The notes under the pieces: generated by a model | Seen by the model: the letters and a program-made list of their open reading frames with translations, nothing else | Told to the model about the DNA's origin: nothing | The model's database searches: none | NCBI GenBank assembly: GCA_004556395.1 | Contig: SFHK01000006.1 | Span: forward strand, 1 to 64,000 | Direction: 5' to 3' | Origin: Clostridiales bacterium | Lineage (GTDB): Bacteria > Bacillota > Clostridia > Christensenellales > Aristaeellaceae | DNA length: 64,000 bases | Position numbers and translations under genes: made by a program | In this document: one piece after another, positions 32,853-41,000 of the stretch | Position numbering within the stretch: position 1 is the first letter of the stretch | Layout: every line of letters starts with the position of its first letter

Positions 32853-34214
32853 ATGAGCGCGATAAACCGCCGTCGCAGGACGGTAAGCCGGGAAACCGGC
32901 AGCTTCTGGCTGAGCTTCTCCGACATGATGAGCGTGCTGGTGCTGGTGTTCATCTTCGTGATTTTCTCGATGATGCTTTCGCTGGTAAAGCAGAAGGAGC
33001 AGCTGGCAAAAACGGAGGATCAGTATGCCGCGGCCATGCAGCGCATGGAGGCCAGCGAAAAGGAATTGAGCGAGAAGGAGACGATTCTCGCAACGACTGA
33101 AGCGCAGCTGAAGGATCTTACGGAGGAACTGAACGGCAAGACGCTGATTTTGCAGCAGAAGGAGCAGGAGCTGAGCGATCAGGCGGAGCTGATTCGTTCG
33201 CAGCAGGAGGAAATCGACCGCACGGTCATCGTGCTGAACGACGAAAAGCAGGCGCTGGACGAGCAGCTTACCGCCGCCGAGACCAAGCTGAAGGCACTGG
33301 AAAACTCGGAGAAGGAGCTGGAGGACAACCGCGTGCTGATCATCGACCTTCGAAAGCAGCTGAGCGACTCCGAATCCGAAAACACGCGCCTGAGCCAGCG
33401 CATCGAAATGCTCAAGAGCAACGCGGAGGCCAGTCAGCAGGAGATCGACGAGCTTCTGAAAGCGATTGAGGACAAGAAGGCCGAGCTGGACAAACTGGGC
33501 GTGGATTATCAGACGCTGGTCAGCGAAAGCGAAAACGCCAAGAAGGCGCTGAGCGACGCGGAAAGCCGCATCGACAGCCAGAGCGCGCAGCTGACGGAGT
33601 ATGAGCAGCAGCTGGACGCGTATCGCTACGAGCTTCAGAAGAAGCAGGGGCAGCTGGAGCAGATGGTCGGCGTGAAGGCGCAGATCGTGCAGCAGCTTTC
33701 CTTGGCGCTGCGCAAGAGCGGAATCGACGTTTCCGTGGACGAGCAGACCGGCGCGATCGCGCTGCCCAGCCAGATGCTGTTCACCACGAATTCGGCCACG
33801 CTGTCCGACGGCGGGCAGAAGTATCTGCGCCGCTTCCTGCCGGTCTATCTGGATGTGCTGCTGTCCGATGAATTCCGGTCGTATGTGGCCGAGATCATCA
33901 TCGAGGGGCACACGGATTCCAACGGAACCTACCTGCATAATTTGCAGCTTTCGCAGGAACGCGCGCTGTCCGTGGCGAATTATGTGTTGGGCGACAGCTT
34001 TATGAGTGACACGCTGGGTCTGAACGCCAGCGCGAAAAAGACGCTGCTGGGGCTGGTGACGGCCAGCGGCCGTTCGTTCAGCGCGCCGGTGCTGGACGCG
34101 AACGGAGACGAGGATCAGAACGCGTCCCGCCGCGTCGAAATCAAGTTCCGCTTGAAGGACGACGAGACGATCGCCGCCACGGAGGAGCTTCTGAAGCTGA
34201 TGGGCGCAAACTGA
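32853..34214 (+). CDS. MotB/ZorB-like OmpA-domain protein with extended coiled coil
   Basis: 453 aa. Short basic tail, single helix (about 23-46) with the stator Asp at D24 (WLSFSDMMS), a coiled coil of about 240 residues (45-290), and a C-terminal OmpA-like peptidoglycan-binding domain (about 300-435: IIIEGHTDSNG, LSQERALSVANYVL, SRRVEIKF). This is the plug-and-anchor partner of the channel protein upstream. The coiled coil would span far into a thick wall before gripping peptidoglycan, much longer than in MotB. The pair fits a force-generating envelope machine; its task is unknown. Confidence 0.82.
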   Translation: MSAINRRRRTVSRETGSFWLSFSDMMSVLVLVFIFVIFSMMLSLVKQKEQLAKTEDQYAAAMQRMEASEKELSEKETILATTEAQLKDLTEELNGKTLILQQKEQELSDQAELIRSQQEEIDRTVIVLNDEKQALDEQLTAAETKLKALENSEKELEDNRVLIIDLRKQLSDSESENTRLSQRIEMLKSNAEASQQEIDELLKAIEDKKAELDKLGVDYQTLVSESENAKKALSDAESRIDSQSAQLTEYEQQLDAYRYELQKKQGQLEQMVGVKAQIVQQLSLALRKSGIDVSVDEQTGAIALPSQMLFTTNSATLSDGGQKYLRRFLPVYLDVLLSDEFRSYVAEIIIEGHTDSNGTYLHNLQLSQERALSVANYVLGDSFMSDTLGLNASAKKTLLGLVTASGRSFSAPVLDANGDEDQNASRRVEIKFRLKDDETIAATEELLKLMGAN

Positions 34215-34251
34215 AACTTAACGAAACCATGAAACCGGGGAGGAGCCTTCC

Positions 34252-34785
34252 TTGAAGTATTTGCGGCGCATGATGTCCTTTCTGGCGGTCAGGCTGATCG
34301 TCTTTACCGTGTGCGCGTCGGTGGTCGTGTGCGCGTTCTATATGGCGTTTGAAATCGGCAACGCGTATGTCCTTATTTCCGAGGGCATGGAAAAGCGCGT
34401 GTCCGTGGCGCTTACGCGCGAAAACGCCACCGACCTGAACGGCTATTTCACCACCGGCTTTTTGGAGGGCGACCCCGTGCTCAGCGCGGCGTTCTCCGAG
34501 GATTCGCCGTATCTGGCGTACACGATCACGTCGTTTGATTACGATGTGGAGATTTCCGACCTGCGCGCGTGGCCGTGGAGCGACGAGATTCAGTGCACGG
34601 TGACCGAGCACGTGAAGGGGATTGTGGGCAAGGTGAAGCCGGACTACGTGGTTTCGACCGGCTCCAAGCCTGCCACGTGGAGCGACGGCCGCTATCGCCT
34701 GTGGCTGAAGAAGCAGGCCAACGGGCAGTGGAAGATTGCCACCATCAAGCAGGATCCCACCTACCACGACACCAAGGATGAATAA
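34252..34785 (+). CDS. Small membrane-anchored protein of the stator-like operon
   Basis: 177 aa. N-terminal helix (about 10-32, LAVRLIVFTVCASVVVCAFYM) and an outside domain of about 140 residues with alternating beta pattern (ITSFDYDVEISDLRAWPWSDEIQCTVTEHV, then GRYRLWLKKQANGQWKIATIKQDP), which resembles NTF2-like or lumazine-binding folds. TTG start after GGGGAGGAG, 37 nt after the OmpA-domain gene. Probably an accessory of the stator-like complex; family not recognised. Confidence 0.72.
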   Translation: MKYLRRMMSFLAVRLIVFTVCASVVVCAFYMAFEIGNAYVLISEGMEKRVSVALTRENATDLNGYFTTGFLEGDPVLSAAFSEDSPYLAYTITSFDYDVEISDLRAWPWSDEIQCTVTEHVKGIVGKVKPDYVVSTGSKPATWSDGRYRLWLKKQANGQWKIATIKQDPTYHDTKDE

Positions 34786-34790
34786 ATGAG

Positions 34791-35771
34791 ATGAGAATCG
34801 GAACGATCGGGCTTCCGGAGGGCGCGTCGCTCGCGCCGATGGCCGGCGTGACCGACGCGACCATGCGCCTGATGTGCGCTCGGGAGGGCTGCGCGTGGTC
34901 GGTGAGCGAAATGCTGTCGGCCAAGGGCTACCTGTATTCCCCGGACAACTACGCGCACAGGGTAATTCTGACCCGCTTTCCCGGCGAGGGAATCGCGGGT
35001 CTTCAGCTGTTTGGAAGCGACGAGGCCGTACTTTCCGAAGCGGTACGCCGGCTGAACGACGCGCCGTATGACTTTTTCGATTTCAACATGGGCTGTCCGG
35101 CGCGCAAGATCGTCGCCAACGGCGAGGGCTCGGCGCTGATGCGGGAGCCTGCGCGCGCGGGCAGGCTGATTGCCGCCATGGTAAAGGCGGCGGCGAAGCC
35201 CGTGACGGTGAAGATTCGCGCGGGCTGGGACGCGGAGCACATCAACGCCGTGGAGGTTGCGCAGATTGCGGAGGACGCGGGCGCGGCGGCGATTACCGTG
35301 CATCCGCGCACGCGCGACCAGCTGTATCTGGGCAGGAGCGACTGGAACGTGATTCGCGCGGTGAAGCGCGCCGTTCGGATTCCCGTGATCGGCAATGGCG
35401 ACGTGGTTTCGGGCGCGGGCGCGGTGCGAATGAAGGCGGAGACCGGCTGCGACGCGGTGATGATCGCGCGCGCGGCGGAGGGCAATCCGTGGATTTTCCG
35501 CGAGACGCTGTGCGCGCTGCGCGGCGGGGAATATGCGCCGCCGGACGTGGAAACGCGCGTGAAGGCCGCGCTTACGCATCTGGACATGCAATGCGAGTGG
35601 CGCGGCGAGCGCTATGCCGTGCCCGAAATGCGCAAGCACGTGGCGTGGTATCTGGCGGGAACGCCGGGCAGCGGCATCCTGCGGGCAAGGGTCAATCAAA
35701 TGACGACGCACGAAGAGGTGCGCGCGTCGTTGATCGAATATCTGAATTCTTATTTGAATGGGAGACGGTGA
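34791..35771 (+). CDS. dus: tRNA-dihydrouridine synthase
   Basis: 326 aa. FMN enzyme that reduces uridines in the tRNA D-loop. Seen: LAPMAGVTD (about 14-22), active site NMGCPARKI (Cys about 98), KIRAGWD (about 140), HPRTRDQLY (about 168-176), GNGDV (about 201), MIARAAEGNPWIF. DusB-like. ATG 34791 lies 5 nt after the previous stop, so it may be cotranscribed with the stator-like genes; the 3' end runs straight into the dehydrogenase gene. Confidence 0.95.
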   Translation: MRIGTIGLPEGASLAPMAGVTDATMRLMCAREGCAWSVSEMLSAKGYLYSPDNYAHRVILTRFPGEGIAGLQLFGSDEAVLSEAVRRLNDAPYDFFDFNMGCPARKIVANGEGSALMREPARAGRLIAAMVKAAAKPVTVKIRAGWDAEHINAVEVAQIAEDAGAAAITVHPRTRDQLYLGRSDWNVIRAVKRAVRIPVIGNGDVVSGAGAVRMKAETGCDAVMIARAAEGNPWIFRETLCALRGGEYAPPDVETRVKAALTHLDMQCEWRGERYAVPEMRKHVAWYLAGTPGSGILRARVNQMTTHEEVRASLIEYLNSYLNGRR

Positions 35772-35776
35772 TCATC

Positions 35777-37129
35777 ATGGAACGATTCGAAAATCTGCCC
35801 ATCGGGGAGCTGATTCGGAAGGATGGCTTTGACTGTACGTGCGGCCGTCATCACGGCGTAGACCTCAAATATATCAAAATCGAGCGCGGCGCGCTGAACT
35901 GCGTGCCGGAGGCTGTGAAGGCGCTGAACGCGAAGAAGCCCTTTATCGTGTGCGATAAAAACACCTACGCCGCCGCGGCGAAGCGCGTGACCGAGATTCT
36001 GGCGGCGGCGGGCGTGGAGTACACGCTGTTCGAGGCGCCGGAGATGGGCCGCCCCAAGCTGGAGCCGGACGAGATGGCGCTGGGCTCCATCGCCATGAAT
36101 TTCGACACGTCGTGCGATATGATCATGGCGGTCGGCGGCGGCGTGATCAACGACCTGTGCAAGGTGTTCGCGTTTGATACCGGCCGTCCGCAGATGATCG
36201 TGGGCACCGCGCCGTCGATGGACGGCTTCGCGTCCAATTCGTCCTCCATGGTGGTGGACGGCGTGAAGCTGACGCTGTACAACCGCTGCCCGCAGGCGAT
36301 CGTGTTGGATACTGAGGTGCTCGCGCAGGCGCCGATGCGCATGCTGTGGGCGGGTCTGGGCGACATGGTGGCCAAGTATATCTCCGTGTGCGAATGGCGC
36401 ATCGCGCATATCGTCATTGAGGAATACTATTGCGAGCACGTGGCGCAGCTGATGCGCAACGCGCTGAAGCGCATCATGGCGGCGGCCGACCATCTGGCCG
36501 AGCGCGACCCGGACAGCGTGGGCGCGGTGGCCGAGGGTCTGGTGCTCTCCGGCTTCGCGATGAGCTTCGCCAAGGTTTCGCGCCCCGCGTCCGGCCTTGA
36601 GCATTATTTCTCCCACATGTGGGAAATGATGGCGCTCGAGCGCGGCCACGAAGCCGACCTGCACGGCATTCAGGTGGGCGTGGGCACGGTGCTCACGATG
36701 AACATTTACGAGGACATCAAGCGCCTACAGCCCAGCCGCGAAAAGGCCGAGGCGGCGATGAAGGCGTTCGACCCCGCCGCGTGGGAAGCGCGCGTGCGCC
36801 GCGTGTTCGGCAAGACCGCGCCGCAGGTGCTGGCCATTGAGGAAAAGGCGCACAAGAACGATCCCGCCAGGCACGCCGTGCGGCTTACGCGGATTCTGGA
36901 CAACTGGGACGAGATTCAGAAGATCATCCGCGAGGAGCTTCCGGACAGGGAGTGGCTGTTCGGCAAGATGAAGCAGACCGGCATGCCGATGACACCCGAA
37001 GAGCTGGGCATTTCGCATGAGGACGTGGTGGACGCGTTCGTGTGCTCGCGCGACATTCGCGACAAGTACCTGAGCGGCTCCATGCTGTGGGATCTGGGCG
37101 AGCTGGACGACTTCGCGAAAAGGCTGTGA
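35777..37129 (+). CDS. sn-Glycerol-1-phosphate dehydrogenase-like protein (AraM/EgsA family)
   Basis: 450 aa. Iron-alcohol-dehydrogenase-like fold. N-terminal CTCGRHHGVDLKYIKIERGAL, NAD-binding GGGVINDLCK (about 116-125), SMDGFAS (about 150), metal ligands likely in the Asp of GLGDMVAKYIS, in GLEHYFSHMWE and in the HGIQVGVGT His. Known members make glycerol-1-phosphate from dihydroxyacetone phosphate. In Bacillota this feeds unusual glycerophospholipids such as heptaprenylglyceryl phosphate; no partner prenyltransferase is in the window. Start ATG 35777; GTG 35768 possible. Confidence 0.85.
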   Translation: MERFENLPIGELIRKDGFDCTCGRHHGVDLKYIKIERGALNCVPEAVKALNAKKPFIVCDKNTYAAAAKRVTEILAAAGVEYTLFEAPEMGRPKLEPDEMALGSIAMNFDTSCDMIMAVGGGVINDLCKVFAFDTGRPQMIVGTAPSMDGFASNSSSMVVDGVKLTLYNRCPQAIVLDTEVLAQAPMRMLWAGLGDMVAKYISVCEWRIAHIVIEEYYCEHVAQLMRNALKRIMAAADHLAERDPDSVGAVAEGLVLSGFAMSFAKVSRPASGLEHYFSHMWEMMALERGHEADLHGIQVGVGTVLTMNIYEDIKRLQPSREKAEAAMKAFDPAAWEARVRRVFGKTAPQVLAIEEKAHKNDPARHAVRLTRILDNWDEIQKIIREELPDREWLFGKMKQTGMPMTPEELGISHEDVVDAFVCSRDIRDKYLSGSMLWDLGELDDFAKRL

Positions 37130-37132
37130 CAT

Positions 37133-37474
37133 ATGAACGTTCAGATATACGCTTCCAAAAAGAACTTCGACGTGCAGAAGGCGGAGCGCTGGTTTAAGGA
37201 GCGCCGCATTCCGTTCACGTCCGTGGACATGAAAAAGCATAAGCTGGGTGCGCGGGAGCTTCAGCTGTTCGCGCGCGCCGCGGGCGGCGTTCGCGCGCTC
37301 GTAGACCCGGACGCGAAGGGCGAAAAGGCCGACTACGCGCGGCAGCTTTCCATCGAGTCCATCCTAACGGATGTGCTTTTGGAAAATCCGACGCTTCTGA
37401 AGGCGCCGATCGTCCGCAACGGAACCAGCGTGACCATCGGCTTCCATCCGGAGGTCTGGGAGAGCTGGAAATAA
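37133..37474 (+). CDS. ArsC/Spx-like protein lacking the redox cysteines
   Basis: 113 aa, thioredoxin-like ArsC/YffB fold: MNVQIYASKKNFDVQKAERWFKERRIPF (core QKAERWFKERRI), IESILTDVLLENPTLLKAPIVRNG, and the GFHPEVWE end. Where family members have CxxC or a single catalytic Cys (residue about 10) this has SKKN, and I see no Cys in the whole protein. It therefore cannot reduce arsenate or sense thiols; a binding role, as Spx has with RNA polymerase, is possible. 3 nt after the dehydrogenase gene. Confidence 0.82.
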   Translation: MNVQIYASKKNFDVQKAERWFKERRIPFTSVDMKKHKLGARELQLFARAAGGVRALVDPDAKGEKADYARQLSIESILTDVLLENPTLLKAPIVRNGTSVTIGFHPEVWESWK

Positions 37475-37481
37475 ACGAAAC

Positions 37482-37511
37482 TGCCGCGGGAGACATGCGT
37501 TTCCCGCGGCA
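37482..37511 (+). terminator. Hairpin between convergent genes
   Basis: Perfect 10-bp stem TGCCGCGGGA (37482-37491) with TCCCGCGGCA (37502-37511); weak T content on both sides. It lies between the ArsC-like gene and the convergent sirtuin and can serve both. Confidence 0.65.
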
Positions 37512-37517
37512 AATGCG

Positions 37518-38228
37518 TTATATGCGGACAGCGTCCAATACCTCGCCCACCTTGTCGTGAATCACCAGCTCGGCGCGGCCGTCGGCGGGGGTAGGGTCGC
37601 GGTTGATCAGAATCAGGTGGCGGCCCGAGAACGCGTCGAGGAAGCCGGCGGCGGGGTATACCGTCAGGCTGGTTCCTGCCACGATCAGCACGTCGGCCTG
37701 CGAAATCACCCGCAGCGCACCGCGCACAGTCGCGTCGTCAAGACCTTCCTCATAGAGCACCACGTCCGGTTTGATCACGCCGCCGCATTCGCAGCGTGGA
37801 ATGCCGGTGGAGTGGAGAATCGTCTCCATGGGGAAGAATTTCCCGCAGTCCATGCAATAGTTGCGGTGCACGCTGCCGTGCAGCTCGAACACGCGCCGGC
37901 TGCCCGCGGCCTGATGCAGCCCGTCGATGTTCTGCGTGACGACGCCGGTCAGCCGCCCCGTTTCCTCGAATTTTGCCAGCCATGTATGCGCCTTGTTCGG
38001 CTTCGCGTTCGGAAAGAGCATCCTGTCGCGGTAGAATTCAAAGAATTCCGCCGGACGCACCTCGAAAAACGAATGGCTGAGAATCGTCTCCGGCGGGTAG
38101 GCATAGCGCTGGCTGTACAGCCCGTCTACGGAGCGGAAATCCGGAATGCCCGATTCGGTAGACACGCCCGCGCCGCCGAAGAATACCAGCCGCTTCGCGC
38201 CGTCGATGATTTCCTGAAGACTTTTCAT
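37518..38228 (-). CDS. Sir2-family NAD-dependent protein deacylase
   Basis: 236 aa. Removes acyl groups from lysines using NAD. Seen: FFGGAGVSTESGIPDFRS (core GAGVSTESGIPDFR, about 20-33), TQNIDGLHQAAG (about 98-109), catalytic His in ELHGSVH (about 119), zinc ligands in CMDCG and CECGG, GTSLTVYPAA and INRDPTP. Closest to bacterial CobB. Own promoter on the minus strand. The substrates cannot be told. Confidence 0.95.
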   Translation of the reverse strand: MKSLQEIIDGAKRLVFFGGAGVSTESGIPDFRSVDGLYSQRYAYPPETILSHSFFEVRPAEFFEFYRDRMLFPNAKPNKAHTWLAKFEETGRLTGVVTQNIDGLHQAAGSRRVFELHGSVHRNYCMDCGKFFPMETILHSTGIPRCECGGVIKPDVVLYEEGLDDATVRGALRVISQADVLIVAGTSLTVYPAAGFLDAFSGRHLILINRDPTPADGRAELVIHDKVGEVLDAVRI

Positions 38229-38283
38229 GCTGCGACCCTCTTTGAATACAGACCGGAGTCTGTTGCTGTGATTTTACGCATTC

Positions 38284-38313
38284 ATCATACCACATCTTTC
38301 GAAACAGCGTCAA
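38284..38313 (-). promoter_or_regulatory. Promoter of the sirtuin gene, with palindrome in the leader
   Basis: Minus strand TTGACG (38313-38308), 18-nt spacer, TATGAT (38289-38284). In the leader a perfect palindrome ACAGAC-4 nt-GTCTGT (38248-38263) could be an operator or hairpin. Confidence 0.7.
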
Positions 38314-38328
38314 GAGCCGCGAAAGGCG

Positions 38329-38357
38329 TTGACACGAAAAAACATCCGCATTATAAT
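38329..38357 (+). promoter_or_regulatory. Promoter of the TSUP permease
   Basis: TTGACA (38329-38334), 17-nt spacer, TATAAT (38352-38357): full consensus. Its -35 is 15 nt from the -35 of the divergent sirtuin promoter. Confidence 0.88.
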
Positions 38358-38388
38358 GACCCTGAACGGAAGAGAAAGGGGATTGCGC

Positions 38389-39111
38389 ATGCACCCGATG
38401 ATGTTTTTCGCCGTGCTGGCGGCGTATTTTGTGAAGGGGCTTTCCGGGTTCGCGAATTCGCTGGTGTTCGGCAGCATCATGAATTTCTTTACCACGAACC
38501 TGAACATCGTGCCGGTCGACCTGCTTTTGGGCACGCCGTCCAATCTGATTCTCGCGCTGCACTCGCGCCGGGAGATCCGCTGGAAGACGGCGCTTATTCT
38601 GGCGGCATTTATGACGGTCGGCACGCTGCCGGGCGTGTTCCTGCTGAAAAACGGCGACGATCGAATGCTGAAGATCGTGCTGGGCATTCTGATTCTCTGT
38701 CTGGGCGTGGAAATGCTCACGCGCGACCGCCGCAAAGCGCCGCGGGAACGGAAGCGCTGGGTGACGTGGGCGCTCGCGGCGCTGGCGGGCATGCTGATGG
38801 GCACCTTCGGCATCGGCGCGGTGATGGTGGTGTGCGTGGAGCGGCTGACGGACAATCCGCGCGCCATGCGCGGCACGCTCTGCACCGTGTTTCTGGCGGA
38901 CAACGTGATTCGGACGATCATGTATGCGGCGACCGGCGTTCTGACGGCGGAGGTCGCGCTCACGGCGCTGAAGCTGCTGCCCATGATGATTCTCGGCCTG
39001 CTCGGCGGCATGACGCTGGCCGGGCGGCTGCCGGATAAGACCGTGCGCCGGATCATCATCGTGATGCTGATGCTCACGGGCGCGTCGCTGGCGCTGACGA
39101 ATCTGCTGTAG
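38389..39111 (+). CDS. TSUP (TauE/SafE) family permease
   Basis: 240 aa. Start ATG 38389 (MHPMMFFAVLAAYF) after AAAGGGGA; the longer frame overlaps the promoter. Seven to eight helices in two homologous halves: KGLSGFANSLVFG (about 13-25) and AGMLMGTFGIGAVMVV (about 128-143) are the paired family signatures. Exports or imports small anions such as sulfite, sulfoacetate or other organosulfur compounds. No sulfur gene is adjacent; the substrate is unknown. Confidence 0.88.
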   Translation: MHPMMFFAVLAAYFVKGLSGFANSLVFGSIMNFFTTNLNIVPVDLLLGTPSNLILALHSRREIRWKTALILAAFMTVGTLPGVFLLKNGDDRMLKIVLGILILCLGVEMLTRDRRKAPRERKRWVTWALAALAGMLMGTFGIGAVMVVCVERLTDNPRAMRGTLCTVFLADNVIRTIMYAATGVLTAEVALTALKLLPMMILGLLGGMTLAGRLPDKTVRRIIIVMLMLTGASLALTNLL

Positions 39112-39135
39112 CGTTTGTATACGCCTTTGTCACAG

Positions 39136-39211
39136 AGAAGTCGCTTTTCATTTCACGATTATGCTTGAGAAAGCGGGCATGCGCGGATATAATGAAAGCG
39201 ACTTCTTTTTG
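39136..39211 (+). terminator. Long-loop inverted repeat: terminator enclosing the next promoter
   Basis: Arms 39136-39152 (AGAAGTCGCTTTTCATT) and 39191-39206 (AATGAAAGCGACTTCT) are complementary except for one extra T, with TTTT after the right arm. As RNA from the TSUP gene this is a 16-bp terminator with a 38-nt loop. The loop holds the promoter TTGAGA (39165-39170), 17-nt spacer, TATAAT (39188-39193) of the following gene, so the right arm begins inside the -10 box. Confidence 0.72.
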
Positions 39212-39228
39212 CGGAAGGGGAGAACGAT

Positions 39229-40278
39229 ATGAGGCTTGCGAAGCTGCTTTGCGCGCTGCTTCTGTGCGCGCTGGCGCTGCCGAGGATTTCCATGGCGGAG
39301 GGGCTGAAGCTGCCCTCGCGCAGCGACGAATATTCCGCCGAGCTGGCGAAAGGGGTGCTGCCGCTCGCGACGGGACATACGAAGGATGCTACCGCGTCGC
39401 TCCTGAGCGCGGAGGGCTTTGAGGTGCTCGCGCAGGAGAATTTTGAAAAGGCGGCGGACGATCCGTCGCACACCTGCGCGTACACGATTGCGAAAAAGGA
39501 AATCGAGCTTGACGGACAGACGCGGCCGATGCTGCTGGTGATTGTTCGCGGCACGCAGGCGGGCGAGTGGTATTCGAATTTCGACTTCGCGCCGTCGCAC
39601 AGCGGCGATACGGCGTTTGCTGAGAACTTCCTGTTCGCGGCGGAGGACGTGTTCCTCGGGCTGAAGGAATATATCGACGCGGAGACGAACCCGCTCGTGC
39701 TCGTGTCCGGCCACAGCCGCGGCGCGGCGTGCGCCAACCTGCTGGGGCGGCTTCTGAACGCGCGCTATGGCAGCGAAAGCGTGTATGCGTATACCTTCGC
39801 CACGCCGACGACCGTGCGCGGCGAGGTGGAAGCGTGCCCGAACGTGTTCAATCTCATCAATCCCTGCGACCCGGTGACGATGATGCCGCTGGCGGCGTGG
39901 GGCTATGCGCGCGTGGGAACGGATATTGTGCTGAAGAACGACGAGACGCTGGCCGCGCGGGTTCGTGAGGGCGTGGGCGTGCTGGCCGCGCTCGCGCCGG
40001 ATATTCCTTCCTATTACGGCCTGAAGCATTCGCTTACGAAGGCGGGGAAGGATGAAAACGGCCTGACCTCGTTTGAAATGATGCTGATGATCGCCCGCGG
40101 GCTTGCCGGAACGGCGGGCGCAACGGACATGAATACCGCCGGAGCGGGCGCGATTTCAGCGGAAAGCGATTTCGCGCCGCTGTTGGAAATCGTATCAAGG
40201 CTTTCGGGCGGCTGGGCGGACAACGAGGTGCTCAGGCAGCACCTGCCGCAGACGTATCTGGCGCTGCTCAATGAATAG
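39229..40278 (+). CDS. Secreted lipase-like alpha/beta hydrolase (class 3 type)
   Basis: 349 aa. Signal peptide (1-23, LPRISMAEG). Lipase-3 features: VIVRGTQAGEWYSNFD (about 103-118), nucleophile elbow GHSRGAACANLLG (Ser about 165), YAYTFATPTT, then a likely catalytic Asp in NLINPCDPVTMMPL (about 210). Catalytic His probably in GLKHSLTK. Acts outside the cell on lipids or esters. Promoter at 39165-39193; 16 nt before the ABC ATPase gene, so the three genes may be one operon. Confidence 0.85.
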   Translation: MRLAKLLCALLLCALALPRISMAEGLKLPSRSDEYSAELAKGVLPLATGHTKDATASLLSAEGFEVLAQENFEKAADDPSHTCAYTIAKKEIELDGQTRPMLLVIVRGTQAGEWYSNFDFAPSHSGDTAFAENFLFAAEDVFLGLKEYIDAETNPLVLVSGHSRGAACANLLGRLLNARYGSESVYAYTFATPTTVRGEVEACPNVFNLINPCDPVTMMPLAAWGYARVGTDIVLKNDETLAARVREGVGVLAALAPDIPSYYGLKHSLTKAGKDENGLTSFEMMLMIARGLAGTAGATDMNTAGAGAISAESDFAPLLEIVSRLSGGWADNEVLRQHLPQTYLALLNE

Positions 40279-40294
40279 AAAACGGGGTCGAAGT

Positions 40295-40996
40295 ATGGCA
40301 TACATCGAATTTAAGGACGTTAGCAAGGTTTATCGGATGGGGCAGACGGAGATTCGCGCGCTGGATCACATCAGCTTTTCCGTGGAAAAGGGCGAGCTGT
40401 GCGTGATCGTCGGGCCGAGCGGAGCGGGCAAGACGACGCTTCTGAACATCCTCGGCGGCATGGACGCGCCGACGGAGGGCACGATTCTGCTGGACGGGCG
40501 CGAAATCAGCGCGCTGAACGCGCGGCAGCTGACGGACTATCGCCGCACGGACGTGGGCTTCGTGTTCCAGTTTTACAATCTGGTGCAGAACCTGACGGCA
40601 TTGGAAAACGTGGAGCTGGCGGCGGAAATCTGCAGGGACAGTCTGGACGCGGTGCAGATGCTGAAGGACGTGGGGCTCGAGGGGCGCATGGACAACTTTC
40701 CCGCGCAGCTCTCCGGCGGCGAGCAGCAGCGCGTTTCCATTGCGCGCGCGCTGGCGAAGAACCCGAAGATCATCCTTTGCGACGAGCCGACCGGCGCGCT
40801 GGACTATCATACCGGCAAGGCGGTGCTGAAGCTTTTGCAGGACACCTGCCAAAGCACGGGAAAGACCGTTCTGATCATCACGCACAACAGCGCGCTGACA
40901 CGCATCGCCGACCGCGTGATTCGCGTGAAGAACGGCACGGTGATCGAGAGCGGCGTGAACGACGCGCCGCTGCCCGTGGAAAGGATCGAGTGGTAA
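40295..40996 (+). CDS. ABC transporter ATP-binding protein (LolD/MacB type)
   Basis: 233 aa. Start ATG 40295 (MAYIEFKDVSK); an upstream in-frame ATG overlaps the previous stop and lacks a site. Walker A GPSGAGKTT (about 39-47), Q-loop FQFYNLVQNLT, signature LSGGEQQR (about 142-149), Walker B ILCDEPTGALD (about 162-172). MacB/LolD class ATPases power FtsX-type permeases by mechanotransmission. Partner encoded 4 nt downstream. Confidence 0.95.
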   Translation: MAYIEFKDVSKVYRMGQTEIRALDHISFSVEKGELCVIVGPSGAGKTTLLNILGGMDAPTEGTILLDGREISALNARQLTDYRRTDVGFVFQFYNLVQNLTALENVELAAEICRDSLDAVQMLKDVGLEGRMDNFPAQLSGGEQQRVSIARALAKNPKIILCDEPTGALDYHTGKAVLKLLQDTCQSTGKTVLIITHNSALTRIADRVIRVKNGTVIESGVNDAPLPVERIEW

Positions 40997-41000
40997 GGCC

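Noticed and set aside
31518..33938. 806-codon antisense frame across the stator-like genes
   Set aside because: Same shadow composition; the plus-strand frames have clear domains and start signals.
31335..34785. Zorya defence system
   Set aside because: Only ZorA/ZorB-like proteins are found; no ZorC, ZorD or ZorE-like gene in the neighbourhood, which holds housekeeping genes.
37133..37474. Functional arsenate reductase
   Set aside because: No cysteine at the active site or anywhere in the protein.
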